From contig CALGOI010000060.1 of NCBI GenBank assembly GCA_937959065.1, forward strand, positions 1-13,907: a stretch of 13,907 bases of DNA, read 5' to 3'. A model generated the notes under the pieces. That model saw nothing but the letters and a program-made list of their open reading frames with translations. It did no database searches and was not told the origin of the DNA. This document shows positions 7,256 through 12,360 of the stretch, in pieces; within the stretch, counting starts at the first letter, position 1, and the number at the start of each line of letters is the position of its first letter. Position numbers and translations under genes: made by a program. Source of the stretch: an uncultured Ignavibacteriota bacterium (lineage in GTDB: Bacteria > Bacteroidota > Ignavibacteria > Tepidaquicellales > Tepidaquicellaceae).

Positions 7256-8289
7256 AGTGAATTAATTTTTTCGTTAATAGCTTTCATTAAAAAGGATTTC
7301 TGATCTTTGGATAGTTTATCACCATCGATTTCCTTTTTAATTTCCTGAACAGCTTTCTTTGTTGTACAGGCATTAATTTTCTTTTTATATTCCTCTACCT
7401 CAATGGATTTCTCAATGTCCCCTACTATATCATCCCGAGTAGTTTCATTCTCAGAATAACATTCCTTTAATGTCTTATCTACCATTTGTTTGGTATTTTC
7501 ATCTTTCGCATTATCGGATAACCATTTAAGGTAATCGTGCGGAACTTCGCCCCATGTTTTGCCTTCATGCTTTCCAAAATGAACTTTATCTTTACGCGGA
7601 TTGAATTCATCGATATTAAAGGCGGTTTCCTGTATATCCATATCCTCTACATCCTGAGTAAAGAATTCACTGGCACCGGTTGCTAATAGCATTGCGCCTA
7701 CAAATGCCCTTTTCTGTGCCATCTTCATTAATGTATTTCTTAATGAAGCAATTTCCGGATTTTCAACCCTATCATGCCATACCCAATTACCATTCAGTTT
7801 GATCTGTTTTCCTTTCTTTTCAGCTTTTAATTTATCCGCCTCTTCTTTTGAAGGTTTGAGATCATAATTAGGTTTGAATGAATATTTGTATTTAGTTTCC
7901 TCGCTGGAACAGTTTCCTTCACATTGTGCAAGAATTCTGCCGGACCTGTCTTTGATTGTACATCTGTAGGTATAATCAAAGAACTTTAATACAAAATCTT
8001 CTGATTTATCTACTAACTTAAATTCAGAACACAGCTGATAGGCAAAACGAAGTTTTTCAGCACCTGGCTTGAATAAGGATGGTTTTGATACTCCGGGAAT
8101 AGTACCGAAATCTAAACCCGGTTTAAGAATTGATTTAGTAAATTCAGAAAAGGTATCATACCATTTTTTCATCTGCTCTAATGGTATGAGTTGTAATGGC
8201 TCTGATACTACAAGAGATCCATTGGTTTTAGGCTCTTCGTTAATAACTTCAACATCGGCCTCTTCAATTTCATGTTCTTGTTTTGTCAT
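7252..8289 (-). CDS. Putative single-strand annealing protein fused to ExoX-like C-terminal domain
   Basis: The protein is 345 aa. Residues about 55-216 match a phage family recognisable by DFGTIPGVSKPSLFKPGAEKL (60-80), CEGNCSSEETKY and NTLMKMAQKRAFVGAMLLATG (185-205), ending FTQDVED. The KMAQKRA helix is typical of proteins considered Rad52/ERF-like annealers in phage recombination modules. Residues about 236-262 (HFGKHEGKTWGEVPHDYLKWL) are a compact ExoX-like C-terminal domain. A Lys-rich helical tail closes the protein. It sits upstream of NinB-like, Cas4-like and VRR-NUC genes, which supports a strand-annealing role. ATG 8287-8289 has the best ribosome site in the window (AGGAGGT, 7 nt upstream), placed inside two alternative small hairpins. 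The annealing function is inferred; the domain layout is visible. Confidence 0.68.
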   Translation of the reverse strand: MTKQEHEIEEADVEVINEEPKTNGSLVVSEPLQLIPLEQMKKWYDTFSEFTKSILKPGLDFGTIPGVSKPSLFKPGAEKLRFAYQLCSEFKLVDKSEDFVLKFFDYTYRCTIKDRSGRILAQCEGNCSSEETKYKYSFKPNYDLKPSKEEADKLKAEKKGKQIKLNGNWVWHDRVENPEIASLRNTLMKMAQKRAFVGAMLLATGASEFFTQDVEDMDIQETAFNIDEFNPRKDKVHFGKHEGKTWGEVPHDYLKWLSDNAKDENTKQMVDKTLKECYSENETTRDDIVGDIEKSIEVEEYKKKINACTTKKAVQEIKKEIDGDKLSKDQKSFLMKAINEKINSL

Positions 8290-8293
8290 GCTT

Positions 8294-8313
8294 AGTACCT
8301 CCTAAGTACTTTT
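8294..8313 (-). promoter_or_regulatory. Ribosome site in a self-complementary sequence before the annealing-protein gene
   Basis: On the minus strand AGTACTTAGGAGGTACTAAG ends just before CATG. AGTAC can pair with GTACT, placing TTAGGAG in the loop, or CTTAG can pair with CTAAG, placing GAGGTA in the loop. Both small stems enclose the Shine-Dalgarno core and exclude each other, so this could tune translation of the annealing protein. The stems are only 5 bp. Confidence 0.4.
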
Positions 8314-8329
8314 AATTTTTAATTTATGT

Positions 8330-8635
8330 TTATACTACATCTTTGAATTCAAATCCCTTTTGCCCTTCCTGTATTATTGGTTCATCTTTATCTAAGAAAT
8401 AAGCATAGTATTCATCCCCTTTTTCATTCGTTCTTTTCTCATACCGGATATTATATTTACTACCATCATATTTACCATGCCTGAGATCCCAAATCCTTGA
8501 ACCTAACCTTGCACATTTAAAACGTTCGAAGCCATCAAATGTAGTTAGTTCATCCCCATTCTGTAATGCCTCGAGTATCTTAGCATTCTGAGTATTAGCA
8601 GCTGAGGGCTTTTTAACTGATGGATAATTAGCCAT
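8330..8635 (-). CDS. HTH_39-type winged-helix DNA-binding protein
   Basis: Residues about 14-80 of this 101-aa protein follow the HTH_39 pattern of phage proteins: TQNAKILEALQNGDELTTFDG, then RLGSRIWDLRHG, then a beta-hairpin with basic and aromatic residues (RYEKRTNEKGDEYYAYFL). Proteins of this type are usually 70-110 aa and are found in phage early regions and mobile elements, probably as regulators. The ATG (8633-8635) overlaps the stop of the 53-aa gene upstream by 8 nt (ATGGCTAA), with AGGAA about 6 nt upstream. It directly precedes the annealing-protein gene. Confidence 0.75.
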   Translation of the reverse strand: MANYPSVKKPSAANTQNAKILEALQNGDELTTFDGFERFKCARLGSRIWDLRHGKYDGSKYNIRYEKRTNEKGDEYYAYFLDKDEPIIQEGQKGFEFKDVV

Positions 8636-8789
8636 TGTTTTTCCTGTTTGATTTTAACCAGGCAGTACATCTTTTCCGGCATACTTCTAATGATCTGGCA
8701 TTAGTATAAAAGACATCCCCGGAATTAGTTACAAATGTATATCCGATGTACTCAATACCGTTGTAAACAAGTGTTGTATATTTTTCCAT
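8628..8789 (-). CDS. Small protein of unknown function (53 aa)
   Basis: Its start ATG (8787-8789) overlaps the stop of the 38-aa membrane peptide gene (TAATG) and its TAA (8628-8630) overlaps the HTH_39 start (ATGGCTAA). The protein reads MEKYTTLVYNGIEYIGYTFV at its start, with two Cys close together (CRKRC) and a basic end (KSNRKNNG). I recognise no domain. Both ends being coupled to neighbours supports translation. It fills a stretch that otherwise appears empty between 8636 and 9002. Confidence 0.65.
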   Translation of the reverse strand: MEKYTTLVYNGIEYIGYTFVTNSGDVFYTNARSLEVCRKRCTAWLKSNRKNNG

Positions 8790-8905
8790 TATATAAATTT
8801 TGATATTGCAACTGCGAAAAGAATTCCGATAATAAAACCGATTATTATTCCTGATTTAAAATGTTGCCAATGTTCAGCGTGGTTATACTCATATTTCTTT
8901 TTCAT
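8789..8905 (-). CDS. Small single-pass membrane peptide (38 aa)
   Basis: The frame starts at ATG 8903-8905, preceded by a strong AAAGGGAG ribosome site 5 nt upstream, and ends in TAATG overlap with the 53-aa gene. The N-terminal half is charged with several His and Lys (MKKKYEYNHAEHWQHFK); the C-terminal half is one hydrophobic segment (SGIIIGFIIGILFAVAI), long enough for a transmembrane helix. Position in a phage early operon would fit a host-membrane-directed peptide such as a superinfection or host-takeover factor, but function is unknown. An in-frame ATG nine codons upstream (8932) is less likely. Confidence 0.62.
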   Translation of the reverse strand: MKKKYEYNHAEHWQHFKSGIIIGFIIGILFAVAISKFI

Positions 8906-8951
8906 TTTTACTCCCTTTAAATAAATAGTCATTGTTATTCTATTTTTAATT

Positions 8952-8987
8952 AAGCCCTGCTACTGCTACCACTCAGCAACAGGGCTT
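8952..8987 (-). terminator. Intergenic hairpin after the 62-aa gene (possible terminator or mRNA-stabilising element)
   Basis: In the minus-strand RNA, AAGCCCUGUUGCUG (8974-8987) pairs fully with CAGUAGCAGGGCUU (8952-8965): 14 pairs, two of them G-U wobbles, around an 8-nt loop. It begins 15 nt after the stop at 9003. There is no U run after it (UUAAUUAAAAA), so a simple intrinsic terminator is unlikely. Confidence 0.5.
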
Positions 8988-9002
8988 GGAGTGAAATGAG
9001 TT

Positions 9003-9191
9003 TTAGGGGAATAACTCATTTTTTATTTCATTAACCGCCTTTGCTAATTTCTCAGAACATTCATCCGAACTGCCTTCGAAACAGAATTTATATCCATTAT
9101 GTAATGCAATCCCCTTAGAGACGATTTTTATTTTATCATCTACCTTTGCTATTACACAAACTTCTTTTTGTATTTCTTTTTGGAATGTCAT
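9003..9191 (-). CDS. Small phage protein of unknown function (62 aa)
   Basis: I set the start at ATG 9189-9191 because it overlaps the previous stop codon by one base (TAATG) and has AGAGGGG upstream; a TTG at 9200 would add three residues and is less likely. The protein (MTFQKEIQKEVCVIAKVDDK...) looks like a small alpha/beta domain with a basic middle and an amphipathic C-terminal helix (SEKLAKAVNEIKNEL). I do not recognise the family. It is coupled to the acidic 98-aa gene upstream and followed by a hairpin. Confidence 0.65.
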   Translation of the reverse strand: MTFQKEIQKEVCVIAKVDDKIKIVSKGIALHNGYKFCFEGSSDECSEKLAKAVNEIKNELFP

Positions 9192-9487
9192 TAATCCCAA
9201 TCCCCTCTCATATCAGCTTCATCCCATTCCTCGTAATCGAAAGCCGGTTTACCGTCCATTGTATAACCGGATATTTCCAGATTATCAAATTCGTAATTTA
9301 CTTCTGATGATATTTCAAGGAGTGCTGTATTATCTTCAATACTTACTTCTATAGTAGGATCTATAAAACCATTAGCCTTTAATTTATCTTTTAAATCAGT
9401 TTCATCATAAGGCATATCGGTAAATACTGATACAGTACAAAGAATTTTTACTTCTGCTATTGGTTGGTTTATTGCACTATTGAACAT
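9191..9487 (-). CDS. Acidic phage protein of unknown function (98 aa)
   Basis: The protein is strongly acidic, most of all at the end (FDYEEWDEADMRGDWD), with alternating strand-like stretches in the middle (TALLEISSEVNYEFDNLEISGY). I recognise no motif. ATG 9485-9487 is preceded by AGGGGA 9 nt upstream. Small, acidic, early phage proteins are often DNA mimics that block host enzymes, but composition alone does not show that here. It is coupled to the 62-aa gene downstream by TAATG. Confidence 0.68.
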   Translation of the reverse strand: MFNSAINQPIAEVKILCTVSVFTDMPYDETDLKDKLKANGFIDPTIEVSIEDNTALLEISSEVNYEFDNLEISGYTMDGKPAFDYEEWDEADMRGDWD

Positions 9488-9509
9488 TTGTTATTCCCCT
9501 ATTATTTAA

Positions 9510-10004
9510 TTATATATGTTTCCAAGTTATTTTTTTTAAAATCCTATTTATTGTAGTATGTGATACTCCGAATTTTTGGGCTGTCTCAGTTTGAGAAGCA
9601 TTACCAATAGCTAAAATTTTCCTGATTTTCTCAACTTTGTTTTCATTTAATTTCGCATTGGTAACTCTTGAACCTCTTACATGCCTTCCATTTTTACATG
9701 AATGCTTAATGTTTTCTTTTGCTGTAACCCACTCTAAATTTTCTGGATAATTATTTAATTTATTTAGATCTTTGTGGTTTACCTGTGGTTTGTTATCTGG
9801 ATTTTGAATAAATGTTAAAGCAATTAACCTATGCACGAATTCGCATTTCTTTGATTTCGGGTTTCTAACTAATTGAACCCTATAGTATCCAAGACTTGTT
9901 ATTTGTGGCTTTAAATATATACCTCTTCTACAGGAATATATTCTACCATTAGTAGTAGCTTTGTATAATCCTTCCCATCCAGGTATATCTTTCATTTTAG
10001 GCAT
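9510..10004 (-). CDS. HNH homing endonuclease (NUMOD4-HNH-HTH)
   Basis: Domain order is typical of free-standing HNH homing endonucleases. A NUMOD4 DNA-binding segment comes first (DIPGWEGLYKATTNGRIYS). It is followed by the HNH core (FVHRLIALTFI, then QVNHKDLNKLNNYPENLEWVT and ENIKHS) and a C-terminal helix-turn-helix (TETAQKFGVSHTTINRILK). Such enzymes cut an unoccupied target so that repair copies the gene into it. The start is uncertain: I prefer ATG 10002-10004, which overlaps the preceding stop by 8 nt (ATGCCTAA) and leaves the usual short lead before NUMOD4. Other candidates are TTG 10028, ATG 10016 and ATG 9995. No ribosome site is clear. It probably arrived as a selfish insertion near the front of the early operon. 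Confidence 0.9.
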   Translation of the reverse strand: MPKMKDIPGWEGLYKATTNGRIYSCRRGIYLKPQITSLGYYRVQLVRNPKSKKCEFVHRLIALTFIQNPDNKPQVNHKDLNKLNNYPENLEWVTAKENIKHSCKNGRHVRGSRVTNAKLNENKVEKIRKILAIGNASQTETAQKFGVSHTTINRILKKITWKHI

Positions 10005-10194
10005 TTTCAAGTACATTTTTTCTTTCAAATTCTTGCTTTATTAATCTTCTTACAGCATCGCTATCATTCTCTAAATCTTCATCTTTTACAGCTTTAAGCA
10101 TTTTTTCAATCGGTTCATCGATTTTTACAGTTAATCTTCTGTAGCTCGGTTTTGAGTTACTTTTTGATTTTTTTTTCCTGATTTGCTTTGTCAT
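9997..10194 (-). CDS. Ribbon-helix-helix (Arc/CopG-like) DNA-binding protein
   Basis: This first gene of the leftward operon encodes 65 aa. After a very basic N-terminal arm (KKKSKSNSK) comes a ribbon-helix-helix pattern: strand RRLTVKI (19-25), helix PIEKMLKAV, turn at ENDS, helix DAVRRLIKQEFERK. Such proteins bind operators as dimers through the beta strand. Being first after the divergent promoter, it is placed like a Cro/Arc-type early regulator. ATG 10192-10194 has no visible Shine-Dalgarno site, and the predicted leader is about 48 nt. The homing endonuclease start overlaps its end. Confidence 0.78.
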   Translation of the reverse strand: MTKQIRKKKSKSNSKPSYRRLTVKIDEPIEKMLKAVKDEDLENDSDAVRRLIKQEFERKNVLENA

Positions 10195-10248
10195 TAGGTA
10201 TTGTGTAGTTATTTCTTAATGTTTATGTTTGTTTAACATCGTTATAAC

Positions 10249-10277
10249 AATATACAACATTTCTGTTGTATTGTCAA
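10249..10277 (-). promoter_or_regulatory. Leftward early promoter
   Basis: On the minus strand TTGACA (10272-10277) is separated by exactly 17 bp from TATATT (10249-10254), close to the ideal housekeeping-sigma promoter. It points into the early operon beginning at 10194. A palindromic operator lies in its spacer, so the repressor would shut it directly. A weaker rightward candidate, TTGTTT (10229-10234) with TATACA (10251-10256), overlaps it and could drive the repressor gene. Confidence 0.7.
10252..10271. promoter_or_regulatory. Palindromic operator in the divergent control region
   Basis: ATACAACA (10252-10259), four bases, then TGTTGTAT (10264-10271) form a perfect inverted repeat with 8-bp arms. 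It lies between the -35 and -10 of the leftward promoter. The same half-site ATACAACA recurs at 10285-10292, and TACAA/TTGTA (10286-10290, 10296-10300) make a second, weaker palindrome just before the repressor start. A looser inverted repeat (TTGTTTAAC, GTTATAACAA) lies at 10229-10250. The likely binder is the CI-like repressor. Confidence 0.68.
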
Positions 10278-10302
10278 TAACATAATACAACAATTTTGTA
10301 AA

Positions 10303-10953
10303 GTGAAAACCGTTGCTGATAGAATTAGATTTGTAAGAGAAAATTTGCTTGGATTGAATAAGAATAAGTTTGCCGAAACTCTTGATTTTCCAAATATATA
10401 TATTACAAGATGGGAAAGGGGAGACGTTGAACCGAAGGCGGATTTCTATGAAAGATTGAAGGGTAAATTTAAGTCTATAAATACTGATTGGATAATTTCA
10501 GGGAATGGAAATCCCGAAATAGACAACAATATTGTTGCAGATGTAAAATCTCATTATAGCCCGGTTAATCCAATTCCTGTATATAAAAATATTCCATGCG
10601 GTTTACCTGCCGAAATTTTTAGTGATGAAGCAACAGAATTTATTTGGGTTAAGGAAAGCAAAGCAGATCATATTGCAGTTGAAGCAAAAGGGCATTCTAA
10701 TATGCCTCTAATTAGAGATAAGGACATTATCGTTGCAAAACAGGTGCAAAAACCCAAAAACAGAGATATTGTTGTTACAAATTTCAAATCAAGCCCGGAG
10801 TTTTTAAATGGCAATATAAAATTGTTTCAAAGGTTAAGTGATAAAGAGTTTTTGCTAATCCCTATTAATACAGAGTATCCTACCGAAAGACATTTTTATA
10901 ATGAAGTTTATAGTTTTTATAAATGTATTAGATTAATCAGAAATTTATACTAA
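10303..10953 (+). CDS. CI/LexA-type prophage repressor with S24 self-cleavage domain
   Basis: This 216-aa protein would keep the prophage silent by binding operators in the adjacent control region. The N-terminal HTH (about 1-60) contains NKFAETLDFPNIYITRWERG. The C-terminal half is a LexA-like S24 peptidase domain: cleavage dipeptide Cys99-Gly100 (NIPCGLP), candidate nucleophile Ser132 (AKGHSNMPLIRDKD), and candidate general-base Lys173 (GNIKLFQRL), then LLIPINTEYP. The usual G-x-S-M has Asn after the Ser, with Met moved one position, so activity could differ. It starts with GTG 10303-10305 without a clear ribosome site, and stops in a TAATG overlap with a lipoprotein gene. RecA-stimulated cleavage on DNA damage is the expected induction route. 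Confidence 0.88.
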   Translation: MKTVADRIRFVRENLLGLNKNKFAETLDFPNIYITRWERGDVEPKADFYERLKGKFKSINTDWIISGNGNPEIDNNIVADVKSHYSPVNPIPVYKNIPCGLPAEIFSDEATEFIWVKESKADHIAVEAKGHSNMPLIRDKDIIVAKQVQKPKNRDIVVTNFKSSPEFLNGNIKLFQRLSDKEFLLIPINTEYPTERHFYNEVYSFYKCIRLIRNLY

Positions 10954-11477
10954 TGAAAAAACTAATAATAATTACTTTAGTTATTGCCGGTTGTAGTAGT
11001 GCCGGATATAATGAAAAGAAAGCCGATTCTAAAACTGTTGGTGATAAATACAAAGTTGATACTTCAAAAAGCACTTATTCCGGTGCATATATTGGCAATA
11101 TTGATACAGCTGCTGTTAATAAGGAAAAACAGCAAAAACTCCAGGAAGAAAACGAAAAGAAACAAGCTATTATAGATGCCTTAGCTTGGTTAGAACCAAA
11201 AGCAGCCGAATATGAAGATTATTATTTTTCTAAAATGAGAGGAAAAACATTTAATCAAATTGCCGATATGTTCTATGATGAAGGGTTTTCCAGAAGCTAC
11301 AATGTAGAGGGAAGCAATTATGTAACTACATATTCTAAAATTGTTTATGATGAAGGGGATAACATGATTTATATTTGGTTTGATGTATGGCATTCATACG
11401 GATATGGAAGATTAGAGGCAACATGCGAATATAACATTACAGCCGAAGGGAAAATATTCAATTATTGGATAAATTGA
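10953..11477 (+). CDS. Prophage lipoprotein co-expressed with the repressor
   Basis: The N-terminus is a short lipoprotein signal: MKK, a hydrophobic run (LIIITLVIA), and lipobox IAGC with Cys14 as the lipidated residue, followed by SS. The mature part has a charged, probably coiled-coil helix (about 55-80, KEKQQKLQEENEKKQ) and a C-terminal domain rich in aromatic residues (MIYIWFDVWHSYGYG). I recognise no family. The ATG overlaps the repressor stop codon (TAATG), so it should be made in the lysogen. Cell-surface lipoproteins expressed from prophages often block superinfection or alter the host surface, which makes this a good lysogenic-conversion candidate; that role is inferred from context. 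Confidence 0.8.
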   Translation: MKKLIIITLVIAGCSSAGYNEKKADSKTVGDKYKVDTSKSTYSGAYIGNIDTAAVNKEKQQKLQEENEKKQAIIDALAWLEPKAAEYEDYYFSKMRGKTFNQIADMFYDEGFSRSYNVEGSNYVTTYSKIVYDEGDNMIYIWFDVWHSYGYGRLEATCEYNITAEGKIFNYWIN

Positions 11478-11490
11478 AAGGATTAGTATA

Positions 11491-11700
11491 ATGCAAATTG
11501 AAGTAACCGCGCATTTTGATAAGAAAGATATTACCATTTTAAATATTTCTGTAGATGGAACGCCTTATAAAATTACTTCATCAGAAGAGATACCCGGAGA
11601 CCATTTGAGGCGTAAATTTATTTTGAAATCACCGGATAACCATGTATTCAATGTTACTTTTTATCAGGAAACTTGCCAATGGGAATTAAATAATAAATAA
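11491..11700 (+). CDS. Small protein of unknown function in the lysogeny operon (69 aa)
   Basis: The predicted protein is mostly beta-like (MQIEVTAHFDKKDITILNISVDG...), has one cysteine near the end and no signal peptide or membrane segment. ATG 11491-11493 is preceded by AAAGGA 8 nt upstream. It lies 13 nt after the lipoprotein gene and 1 nt before the HTH protein gene, all on the same strand. I do not recognise it. Co-expression with the repressor and lipoprotein suggests a function in the lysogen. Confidence 0.65.
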   Translation: MQIEVTAHFDKKDITILNISVDGTPYKITSSEEIPGDHLRRKFILKSPDNHVFNVTFYQETCQWELNNK

Positions 11701-11701
11701 T

Positions 11702-12067
11702 ATGCCTGCAGGACAATCAATAGATCCCAAATCTTTTAATGACTACGGAAAATATATCTGGAAGATCATGCAAAAAAGAAGGCCCGATGATACGTTATAT
11801 GCTCTTGCGAAAAGAATTAATGTACGCCCAAATACTTTATATAAACAATTTCGCTGGAATAGTCCATTTTCTCAGGCAATCTTATTAATGCGAATATGTT
11901 CAGATCTCGGGATATCGATGGAAGAGGTAATTTTGATGGAGCCGGTTAAAGATTCCGGAAGTAAAGAAGCTGAAAAATGGAAGGAAAAGTACTTTCAAGC
12001 TGAGAAAGAGAAAACCGAACTTAAGAAACAGCTGGATAAAATATCCGGAATATTAAAGGATAAATGA
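11702..12067 (+). CDS. HTH DNA-binding protein with C-terminal coiled coil
   Basis: Residues about 31-55 read as a helix-turn-helix (TLYALAKRINVRPNTLYKQF), and the fold continues to about residue 75 (ICSDLGISMEEVI), like XRE-type domains. Residues 88-117 (EAEKWKEKYFQAEKEKTELKKQL) form a charged heptad-like helix expected to dimerise. It is the last gene before the attachment site and directly abuts two direct repeats there. It could be a second regulator or an excision/directionality factor; its position favours the latter only weakly. It follows the 69-aa gene by 1 nt without a clear ribosome site of its own. Confidence 0.68.
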   Translation: MPAGQSIDPKSFNDYGKYIWKIMQKRRPDDTLYALAKRINVRPNTLYKQFRWNSPFSQAILLMRICSDLGISMEEVILMEPVKDSGSKEAEKWKEKYFQAEKEKTELKKQLDKISGILKDK

Positions 12068-12090
12068 ACTAATCAATTTACTAATCAATT
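12068..12090. repeat. Tandem 11-bp direct repeats next to the attachment site
   Basis: ACTAATCAATT occurs at 12068-12078 and again at 12080-12090, a 12-bp period. They begin right after the last element stop codon and lie about 45 bp from the tRNA fragment. Tyrosine integrases and excisionases bind short direct repeats (arm-type sites) at such distances, so that is the likeliest role. With two copies in AT-rich DNA, chance is not excluded. Confidence 0.5.
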
Positions 12091-12133
12091 ATCCTAAATT
12101 GTTCATTATTGTACCGCAAAACGGGTTTTAATT

Positions 12134-12182
12134 CTGATTTGTAATCAGCCGGTCGGGGGTTCAAGTCCCTCTGCCAGCTCCA
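12134..12182 (+). other. attR: 3' fragment of tRNA-Thr(TGT), element/chromosome junction
   Basis: CTGATTTGTAATCAG is an anticodon stem-loop with TGT in the loop (Thr). After the variable region come a T arm (GGGGG, TTCAAGT, CCCTC), the acceptor 3' strand TGCCAGC, discriminator T and encoded CCA. The 5' half of a tRNA (acceptor 5' strand and D arm) is absent upstream: the sequence before 12134 does not pair with the acceptor strand. This is a duplicated 3' end left by site-specific integration into a tRNA-Thr gene. The intact gene should be at the element's other end. The exact crossover point cannot be set without that end. Confidence 0.85.
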
Positions 12183-12217
12183 AAAAGGGGACTAAATTAA
12201 TATTTAGTCCCCTTTTT
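12182..12217 (+). terminator. Intrinsic terminator of the original tRNA-Thr transcript
   Basis: AAAAAGGGGACTAAAT (12182-12197) and ATTTAGTCCCCTTTTT (12202-12217) form a perfect 16-bp stem around TAAT, with the T run in the 3' arm. It begins at the last base of the tRNA fragment, so it was the host terminator for the tRNA. It now shields the downstream host gene from the prophage's rightward operon. Confidence 0.88.
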
Positions 12218-12360
12218 CTTATGATGAGTTAATTAAGTCTGGGATATTATCCCGGTGAGCTCTCAAAGTAAAAAACTAATAAACAGCAATTACCAACTCC
12301 TGCAAGAAAAGTTCTTCCATCAAATATTTAATCACAAATAACTATCTTTAGCGGAAATAA

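Noticed and set aside
11190..11393. Minus-strand frame inside the lipoprotein gene
   Set aside because: It is a shadow of a gene with a convincing lipobox and coupled start; the same applies to the plus-strand frames within the leftward operon.
12085..12182. A complete, functional tRNA-Thr gene
   Set aside because: The bases before 12134 do not provide the acceptor 5' strand or a D arm, and the first anticodon-stem pair is already lost.
12241..12253. Palindrome GGGATA-T-TATCCC upstream of the decarboxylase gene as a terminator or operator
   Set aside because: It has no T run, only one copy is seen, and nothing links it to a known regulator.
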